DNA of 11,734 nucleotides. Source: Methylophaga sp. (GTDB lineage: Bacteria > Pseudomonadota > Gammaproteobacteria > Nitrosococcales > Methylophagaceae). Location of the stretch: the NCBI GenBank assembly GCA_013139345.1, contig WTAY01000215.1, positions 1-11,734 on the forward strand. The letters run 5' to 3'. This document shows, one piece after another, positions 7,198 through 11,734 of this stretch (position 1 is the stretch's first letter; each line of letters opens with the position of its first letter). A model generated the notes under the pieces. The model saw only the letters and a program-made list of their open reading frames with translations, searched no databases and was not told the DNA's origin. The translations under genes were made by a program, and so were the position numbers.

Positions 7198-8007
7198 ATG
7201 CGAGAAGCAGCCCCGAAAACAAGGGGCGGTTTTGACATAGCGGAATTGACACACAAAAGAAAAGGCGAGGCTTTGACAGCTAAGGCTTCACTCTTTTCTG
7301 AAAGTGTCGAATTTCAGCGGTTATTTCTTATATCTAGTAACGAAGTTAATAAACCTATCCCTGTAATAGATAAACAAGGTAATGGAATTGCTGGTGGGTC
7401 GAATAAACTCAAACGCACCACAAACAGAAAACGAGTAATTTTTGATGGCATGATTACGCGCTACGGAAAAACATACCAGATCAACAACGGTAAAGGGGAA
7501 AAGAAACTGGGTCTATATGTCGAAACCTTACAGCGAATTATTGAACAGTTCGAAATAGCTCTGACTAAATGGAAGCGTGTTTTTGTTTTACGGTTCGATC
7601 TGCATATTCCTTTTGAGACGAAGGACAATAAACACATGACAGCCTTTAGAAAACGATTATTTCAAAAGTTAAAGCGTGAGTATAGTTTTAAGGAGGTTGG
7701 TTTTTGTTGGGCTAGGGAGTATCACGGTAAGGGTAAAGGGCAGCATTATCACTGGGTATTATTTCTTGATGGCAACCTAATACGGCACTCATCAAGAATT
7801 AATGAAATGGTTCGCCAAGCATGGGAAATGCCAGTGGGCGGATTTCATGTACCGACAATCAAAAGGCCGTTTTACTTTGCTGATAGTGATGCGATTGCCA
7901 TAAAGGCTATATACCGAATTTCATACTTAGCCAAAACACGGGGCAAGGGCTACAGACCAGCACAAACTAAAGACTACCAATGCTCACGAATGAAATTACC
8001 AGAATGA
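7198..8007 (+). CDS. Inovirus Gp2 / YagK-YfjJ family protein, putative HUH-type replication initiator
   Basis: A 269-residue protein whose C-terminal half (about 125-265) strongly resembles the YagK/YfjJ C-terminal domain, also called Inovirus-Gp2, found in CP4-6 and CP4-57 of E. coli and in filamentous phages. Three motifs in order look like a HUH rolling-circle endonuclease: motif I FVLRFDLHI (128-136), motif II HYHWVLFL with His183 and His185, and motif III YRISYLAK with Tyr243 and Lys246 (YxxK; Tyr239 is a second candidate). The family-typical end RGKGYRPAQTKDY is intact. The first 120 residues are basic and poorly conserved. I infer nicking of a satellite origin and rolling-circle-like replication; the catalytic role of the family is less certain than its identity. 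It is the last gene of the coupled run starting at alpA, and terS follows after 55 bases. Confidence 0.85.
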   Translation: MREAAPKTRGGFDIAELTHKRKGEALTAKASLFSESVEFQRLFLISSNEVNKPIPVIDKQGNGIAGGSNKLKRTTNRKRVIFDGMITRYGKTYQINNGKGEKKLGLYVETLQRIIEQFEIALTKWKRVFVLRFDLHIPFETKDNKHMTAFRKRLFQKLKREYSFKEVGFCWAREYHGKGKGQHYHWVLFLDGNLIRHSSRINEMVRQAWEMPVGGFHVPTIKRPFYFADSDAIAIKAIYRISYLAKTRGKGYRPAQTKDYQCSRMKLPE

Positions 8008-8062
8008 GTCTTGTGACGGTATGCGAGCTATGTAACAGAGCTTAAATTTGAGGTAAGACACA

Positions 8063-8491
8063 ATGAGCACCAACAAGAGAGATAAGCTGACACTTAAGCA
8101 AGAAAAGTTTTGCTTGAAGTTCGTTGAATGTGGAAATGCTAGTAAGTCATACAGACATGCTTTTGATGCCCAAAGTATGAAAGCCACATCTATAAATGTG
8201 AATGCATCAAAGTTGTTGTCGAGGACTAAGATCGCACTAAGGGTTAAGGAGCTACAAGAAGAAAGTAAAGCGCGTTCAGGTATAACAACGGATCAAAAGA
8301 AGCAATGGCTAAAGAAAGTCATTGAAAGAGCTATTTCTGAAGAGGGTTACAACGGCAGTGATGTTATTCGTGCTATCAATGAGCTTAACAAGATGGATGG
8401 CGACCATGCGCCAGCCAAAGCAGCTAAAACCGATAAAGAAGGAAATGATATTCCAACTCATTTGACCGTTGAATATATTGATATGAAGTAA
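8063..8491 (+). CDS. terS: Phage terminase small subunit (Terminase_2 type)
   Basis: A 142-residue DNA-recognition subunit of a phage packaging terminase. The start, LTLKQEKFCLKFVECGNASKSYRHAFDA, is the typical helix-turn-helix opening of Terminase_2 proteins. It is followed by SINVNASKLLSRTKIALRVKELQEES, matching the usual 'N...LL..pkI..ri.eL' stretch. The rest holds a helical segment (DQKKQWLKKVIERA; SDVIRAINELNKMDGDHAPAK), where family members assemble, and ends in a short tail. GAGGT precedes the ATG with good spacing. No large terminase, portal or capsid gene follows. A lone TerS in an integrase-bearing island is the hallmark of satellites that pair their own TerS with a helper's TerL to package their own genome. 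This conclusion rests on context. It could instead be a remnant of a lost prophage. Confidence 0.9.
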   Translation: MSTNKRDKLTLKQEKFCLKFVECGNASKSYRHAFDAQSMKATSINVNASKLLSRTKIALRVKELQEESKARSGITTDQKKQWLKKVIERAISEEGYNGSDVIRAINELNKMDGDHAPAKAAKTDKEGNDIPTHLTVEYIDMK

Positions 8492-8909
8492 TGGGTATTC
8501 ATAACAATAAATAGATAAGATGAAAAGATTGAAAGTGATGATTCTGAAATAGGGAAAAGCACGATTCGCTACCAGTACGCACGCGCACGCGAGGCTCAGG
8601 CATTTAATGCTCAATTATAGCTGTAAATCAGGGGGGAGTGTCTTCATATAAAATACGAACTCCATGAGAAAGGCTAGATCACGGCAAGGTCAATTAATTA
8701 AAGAGTAAACTTTACCTTCATAGACTCTCAATCCATCACAAAGCGATAAAAGGAATTGTTCATATAGTTTTTATTGATCTTATGAGACTAAAATTACGCC
8801 ACCTGAATATAGATATTGGTAAGGGTAAGCCGGAAGATAAGCGGAGTTGAAGCATTAGCAGAATACTTAAATCAGTAACCTTGTTCAATCATTTATAGGG
8901 ATAATAATA
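8492..8909. other. 418-bp stretch without an intact gene, downstream of terS
   Basis: No full ORF with a ribosome-binding site is seen on either strand. It contains a terminase-like relic (see 8519-8620), a perfect palindrome GCATTTAATGC at 8600-8610, another (GTAAACTTTAC) at 8705-8715, a weak GGAGT/ACTCC pair at 8635-8663, and a short C-terminal-looking coding trace around 8840-8878 (GVEALAEYLNQ then a stop) that may come from a decayed gene. The region could also hold the packaging site recognised by TerS, but no pac or cos consensus is visible. No promoter for the next gene was identified with confidence. Confidence 0.6.
8519..8620 (+). pseudogene. Relic of a second, different small-terminase-like gene
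   Basis: An open stretch with no start codon follows an in-frame stop (8516-8518) and ends at TAG (8618-8620). It encodes GKSTIRYQYARAREAQAFNAQ. The core QYARAREAQA is very typical of another group of phage small terminases, whose helix-turn-helix is followed by '(R/K)YARAREAQAD'. Everything upstream of the match (the full HTH) and downstream is missing. It lies 28 bases after the intact terS, in the same frame. I read it as a decayed leftover of a terS replaced by the present one, or of a neighbouring phage. Recognition rests on about ten residues. Confidence 0.5.
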
Positions 8910-10172
8910 ATGAAGAATGATGCATTTTTTTGTCACTTGGATTCAAACAAAATTGCTGAGTTTATACGCTCAGCTAAAAGGGCTGTTGTTTATGCCGCAC
9001 CAAATATTCAAATGTTGCCAGCACAGGCAATGGTTGATGTGTCGAAAAAATTAGACAGAATGATGTTGACCGTCAATATGGATATAGACGAGCATGTTAT
9101 TCGAATGGGATATGGTGAAGTGGATGCCATTAAGCTTCTGCATGATAGTGGCATATCAATTAATCACTCTCCACAATTACGTACAGCATTGATAATTGTA
9201 GATGATCGTGGCTTTAGCTTTACTCCAACCGCATTGTTCTTAGAGCAAGAGAGTGCTAATCAAGTAGCATTTAATGCCATTCGTTTAACATCGGAACAGG
9301 TTGTTGAAGCATTAGCCCGCCTATCATCTGTTGCAAAAAGCATTGCTATTGCCCAAGCTAAAACAGAAGATGAAAGACAAAGGTTGGATAATCTACCTAT
9401 TGATGTTAAATCATCCCCAATGACAGAATCAACCATTAAAGACATCGAAATTAGCTTGAAAAATGCACCGCCAGTTGATTTTGATATTGCTCGCCAAGTT
9501 CGTGTTTATGAAACCAGATTACAGTATGTTGAAATAAAATTTACTGGAGCATCACTTCAAAGCCGAACTATAACTATCCCTCCATCAATTAAGAATCTAG
9601 GTGATGACAGTGACGAACTAGATGGTCGTTTAATTGAAAAATTTAATTTAATCAGTAAGGGTGGTAAATCATCTTCTAAGAAATTAAATACTAAACTAGA
9701 TGAGATCCGTAACGAGCTTACTAAAACTGTGCGGGGAGATGGCCATAGTGAGCGGTTCTTATTGAAAAGGGATAAAGCTTTATTTGAGAAAAGTATTAAA
9801 GAACTCAGAGATAAAATTACTACACATCAAGACAACGCGTGTTCAGGCTTAGATGAAGAACTAAAAGCATCGAAGACTCTCGTCGCCAAACACTATTTAC
9901 CACTAGTCAAAGCAAATATACCATTGTCGGTCAAGAGGAAATATGGTGAAGAACCATCAGATGATGATTGTATGAAATGGATCAGCGACCAGTTAGTATT
10001 CCCGAAAGCAGAAGAGTTAATACAAGAAATGTCACTAACAATTGGGTATAAGGATGTTACGTTCGAGACATTAAAACAGCCTGGGTTTTTAGAGCAACTA
10101 AAAATAGCCTATCCAGATGAACCATGGGAAACGGCTCATGAAGAATTTATCGCTGCGGCACAAAAGTCTTAA
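8910..10172 (+). CDS. Hypothetical cargo protein, possible degenerate PLD-like N-terminal domain
   Basis: A 420-residue protein that I do not recognise as a named family. AGGGA stands before the ATG. The N-terminal third (about 1-135) has the pattern of a phospholipase-D-like fold: IAEFIRSAKRAVVYAAPNI, LTVNMDIDEHVIRMGYGEVDAIKLLHDSGI, then LRTALIIVDDRGFSFTP. The last segment occupies the place of an HxKx4D motif but reads Arg91-x-Ala93-x4-Asp98, so a PLD active site would be inactive. The middle (about 150-310) is charged and helical, possibly coiled coil. The C-terminus (about 325-420) is acidic with several Trp and Pro residues. No signal peptide or membrane helix is seen. Its place between terS and accessory genes suggests a cargo gene such as phage defence, by context only. 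The PLD comparison is tentative. Confidence 0.75.
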   Translation: MKNDAFFCHLDSNKIAEFIRSAKRAVVYAAPNIQMLPAQAMVDVSKKLDRMMLTVNMDIDEHVIRMGYGEVDAIKLLHDSGISINHSPQLRTALIIVDDRGFSFTPTALFLEQESANQVAFNAIRLTSEQVVEALARLSSVAKSIAIAQAKTEDERQRLDNLPIDVKSSPMTESTIKDIEISLKNAPPVDFDIARQVRVYETRLQYVEIKFTGASLQSRTITIPPSIKNLGDDSDELDGRLIEKFNLISKGGKSSSKKLNTKLDEIRNELTKTVRGDGHSERFLLKRDKALFEKSIKELRDKITTHQDNACSGLDEELKASKTLVAKHYLPLVKANIPLSVKRKYGEEPSDDDCMKWISDQLVFPKAEELIQEMSLTIGYKDVTFETLKQPGFLEQLKIAYPDEPWETAHEEFIAAAQKS

Positions 10173-10213
10173 ATATAGGAAAATAAGCAGGGCATGGAAC
10201 GCAGATGGAGATA

Positions 10214-10511
10214 GTGATAATAATCTTTTTATTGGCTTAGTTTTCTTTGTTAAAACAGCCAAGTTTAAAAGGGTGGTTTTGGTGAGCTTCTTGTTAATGT
10301 CAGTATCAGACTGCAATTAGACAAAGATACTTACTGCTTAATTAACAATGTTACGCTTCCCTCTGCTGGTGGAACCGCTCAAATTGATTATGTCATTGTC
10401 TCTAAATAGGGCATTTTTGTCTTAGAAATTAAAAATATGAAGGGGTGGATACTTGGAACCGTACACCAGAAAGTATGGATACAGAAAATATACAAATACA
10501 CTGGGCGATAA
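10214..10511 (+). pseudogene. Broken NERD-domain (nuclease-related) protein gene
   Basis: Conceptual translation shows a membrane-anchored NERD-domain protein in pieces. A hydrophobic opening (VIIIFLLA, a stop at 10238-10240, then FSLLK) is followed by a LKG motif. A one-base frameshift near 10266-10272 then leads into GFGELLVN, YCLINNVTLPSAGGTAQID, a TAG stop at 10407-10409, and GIFVLEIKNMKGWILG. The NERD hallmarks (GE..VN, the IDYVIVSK stretch ending just before the stop, and E-x-KN) are recognisable. The frame stops at 10509-10511, well before the usual zinc-ribbon or topoisomerase-like tail. With two stops, a frameshift and a truncation the gene is dead. NERD domains belong to the restriction-endonuclease-like fold and occur in membrane proteins and defence systems. 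Confidence 0.75.
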
Positions 10512-10541
10512 TGGCAGAAAAAAATCAAAGAAACAATAACC

Positions 10542-11450
10542 ATGCAGAAAAATATAACACTTAACGACCGCTATCAAGGCTGTTTACTTGGGCTTGCCTG
10601 TGGTGATGCCGTGGGTACAACATTGGAATTTAAACCAAGAGATAGATTCAAATCAATCACCGACATGATTGGTGGTGGTAAATTCAGATTGGAAGCAGGG
10701 CAGTGGACGGATGATACATCGATGGCACTCTGTTTAGCTGAAAGCCTAATTGAAAGACAAGGCTTTGATGCCAAAGACCAAATGCAACGTTATTGGAAGT
10801 GGGTAAATGAAGGTTATTACTCCTGCAAGCCTCACGCCTTTGGTATTGGTAAGACCATCATCAATGCCCTATTGAGCTTCAACAAGACAGGAGAAGCCTA
10901 CTCAGGCTCAACCAGCCCCACAACTGCAGGCAATGGTAGCATCATGCGATTAGCTCCGGTGGTTCTCTATTATTATCCTGATTATGAACAAAGCATCTAT
11001 CATGCTGGAGAAAGCTCTAAAACAACACATGGTGCAGAAGAATGTGTATTAGCCTGCCAACTACTCGCCAGTGTCATATTCAACGCACTAGCAGGCAAGG
11101 ACAAACACACCACCTTATTCACACATAAATTAGATGATGAGAAGTACCCCGAAACAATAAGCTCACTTATGCGAGGTGACTACTGCCAAAAGAGCAGGGA
11201 TGAAATAAAAGGGTCGGGTTATGTTATCGAAAGCCTAGAGGCAGCACTGTGGTGTTTTTACAGCACAGATAACTTTAAAGATGCCATTTTACTTGCTGCT
11301 AACCTATGTGATGATGCTGATACCACTGCTGCAATATGTGGGCAGGTAGCTGGGGCATATTATGGAGTGAAAGGTATTCCTCAAAATTGGCTAGATAAAT
11401 TAGCAATGATGGATGATATTGTAGACTTATCAGAGAACATTCATGTTTAA
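10542..11450 (+). CDS. ADP-ribosylglycohydrolase (DraG-like)
   Basis: A 302-residue cytoplasmic hydrolase of the ADP-ribosylglycohydrolase family, which removes ADP-ribose from arginine or other acceptors using a two-metal centre. Family landmarks are in order: GCLLGLACGDAVGTTLEF (12-30), the metal motif TDDT at 56-59, GNGSIMRLAPV (130-140), TTHGAEE with His163, and the C-terminal metal motif DDADTT at 257-262 followed by AAICGQVAGAYYG. Metal ligands Thr56, Asp57, Asp58, Asp258, Asp260 and Thr261 are all present, so activity is expected. Length is normal. The ribosome-binding site before the ATG is weak, and it starts 31 bases after the broken NERD frame ends. The target is unknown: a regulatory protein, a toxin-modified host protein or phage-related ADP-ribosylation are all possible. 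No ADP-ribosyltransferase gene is visible in the window. Confidence 0.92.
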   Translation: MQKNITLNDRYQGCLLGLACGDAVGTTLEFKPRDRFKSITDMIGGGKFRLEAGQWTDDTSMALCLAESLIERQGFDAKDQMQRYWKWVNEGYYSCKPHAFGIGKTIINALLSFNKTGEAYSGSTSPTTAGNGSIMRLAPVVLYYYPDYEQSIYHAGESSKTTHGAEECVLACQLLASVIFNALAGKDKHTTLFTHKLDDEKYPETISSLMRGDYCQKSRDEIKGSGYVIESLEAALWCFYSTDNFKDAILLAANLCDDADTTAAICGQVAGAYYGVKGIPQNWLDKLAMMDDIVDLSENIHV

Positions 11451-11502
11451 CTTTTATTGATTATTCTGAGGAGGGTGTGAATATCATTGAGGATGATTAA
11501 GC

Positions 11503-11607
11503 TCAGCAGTCTTTAGGAGAAACTCTTACGCTACCAAACAAAACATTATCAGCTCCTCTGTAGTGAAATACGAACGTAGCCCTTGTTAGTCTTGGATCTT
11601 TCTCGAC
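11503..11607 (-). pseudogene. C-terminal fragment of an unknown gene cut by the IS element
   Basis: On the minus strand an open frame runs from the IS edge to a stop at 11503-11505 and encodes about 34 residues, including DPRLTRATFVFHYRGADNV then LFGSVRVSPKDC. The composition (alternating hydrophobic strands, few rare-looking residues) looks like real protein. It is convergent with the ADP-ribosylglycohydrolase gene. The frame continues into the IS end only by chance. I infer that the rest of the gene lies beyond the IS outside the window, or is lost. The family is not recognised. Confidence 0.45.
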
Positions 11608-11734
11608 GAGACTGTAAATTAAATTGTGTATCTGCCTATCATTAATCCCATAATGGGAATAAAGGATAGGCACTATGAATAAGAAAGAACTTGAAGCTTT
11701 TGCTCGTGAAGCAGCTAAAGGCATTAAAACTCAA
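11608..11734 (+). mobile_element. Left end of an IS256-family insertion sequence, truncated by window
   Basis: The boundary is placed at GAGACTGTAAATT (11608-11620), which is like the terminal inverted repeat of Gram-negative IS256-family elements (CTGT, then AAATT, then TGTGTAT and TGCC). The transposase gene starts 67 bases inside, the usual distance. A near-perfect 13-base palindrome, TCCCATAATGGGA at 11646-11658, sits just upstream of the transposase. The right end and the target-site duplication are outside the window, so the exact boundary is unproven. Confidence 0.6.
11675..11734 (+). CDS. IS256-family (mutator-type) transposase, N-terminus only
   Basis: Only the first 20 codons are in the window, open to its edge. 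The peptide MNKKELEAFAREAAKGIKT closely resembles the start of IS256-family DDE transposases ('M(D/N)KKELEAxAxxAAKGiKT', normally followed by a linker and a conserved 'MLTKITVEAALNAEL' segment that would lie just outside). AGGATAGG precedes the ATG. The catalytic part cannot be judged, so intactness is unknown. Confidence 0.7.
   Translation, partial: MNKKELEAFAREAAKGIKTQ

Larger units (their letters stand above)
3961..11607. mobile_element. Integrated satellite-like island (left edge approximate, right edge not seen)
   Basis: The unit combines a tyrosine integrase, an AlpA/excisionase-like protein, a Rha-like regulator, an Inovirus-Gp2/YagK-YfjJ replication-type protein and a phage small terminase, all on the plus strand, followed by cargo genes. 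No capsid, tail, portal or large terminase gene is present. This content is typical of phage satellites such as PICIs and of CP4-like elements rather than a complete prophage. The left edge is placed between the phosphatase promoter and the direct repeats at 3971-3994. I could not find a second copy of the left-edge sequence at the right, so the stated end is simply the point where the IS256-like element starts. The true end may lie beyond the window. Confidence 0.7.

Noticed and set aside
8309..8614. Minus-strand ORF of 101 residues opposite terS
   Set aside because: It is antisense to a clear terminase gene, Cys/Phe/Ile-rich, and has no recognisable start region or family.
10117..10320. Plus-strand ORF of 67 residues overlapping the end of the 420-residue gene
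   Set aside because: It starts inside an intact gene in another frame, and its second half only partly follows the NERD relic. Better explained as a shadow plus pseudogene.
11451..11502. Short coding trace after the ADP-ribosylglycohydrolase (ends NIIEDD)
   Set aside because: It has no usable start codon or ribosome-binding site and is too short to assign.
11503..11724. Full 73-residue minus-strand ORF at the right edge
   Set aside because: Its N-terminal half lies antisense to the IS end and transposase start. Only the part outside the IS looks like protein, so I list just that fragment.
1..11734. CRISPR array, tRNA or rRNA genes
   Set aside because: No regularly spaced repeats and no cloverleaf or rRNA-like segments were noticed on either strand, including at the island edge where a tRNA might be expected.

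Overview
The window looks like the chromosome of a moderately AT-rich, probably marine gammaproteobacterium carrying an integrated mobile island. The chromosomal part (about 1-3960) is all on the minus strand: the start of rsxA/rnfA (electron-transport complex), a DAHP synthase that keeps E. coli AroG residue numbering at its catalytic and effector-site positions, an NhaD-type Na+/H+ antiporter, and a low-molecular-weight protein tyrosine phosphatase. An Rnf/Rsx complex together with NhaD suggests a sodium-exposed, marine or halophilic life. I cannot name the genus from sequence alone.

From about 3961 the coding direction switches to plus and a satellite-like island begins. Its left edge lies in the 172-bp space between the phosphatase start and a tyrosine integrase, next to two perfect tandem 12-bp repeats. 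The order is integrase, a translationally coupled DUF6387-like gene, an AlpA/excisionase-like small DNA-binding protein, a Rha-like phage regulator, a 57-residue hypothetical ORF, an Inovirus-Gp2/YagK-YfjJ-type protein with HUH-like replication motifs, and a stand-alone phage small terminase (TerS). The four genes from alpA to gp2 overlap or nearly touch, so they are probably one operon. There is no large terminase, capsid or tail gene. Integrase, AlpA, replication protein and TerS without virion genes is the signature of a phage satellite (PICI-like or CP4-like): it would excise and replicate by itself and use TerS to redirect a helper phage's packaging.

After terS comes a 418-bp stretch without an intact gene. 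It holds what looks like the relic of a second, different small terminase. The cargo zone follows: a 420-residue protein of unknown function whose N-terminus may be a degenerate PLD-like fold, a broken membrane-anchored NERD-nuclease gene, and an apparently intact ADP-ribosylglycohydrolase. The window ends in the left end and first 20 codons of an IS256-family insertion sequence, which seems to have cut through a minus-strand gene of which only about 34 C-terminal residues remain. The right boundary of the island is not visible.

No tRNA, rRNA or CRISPR array was recognised. The family names are from memory and pattern recognition; no database search was possible.
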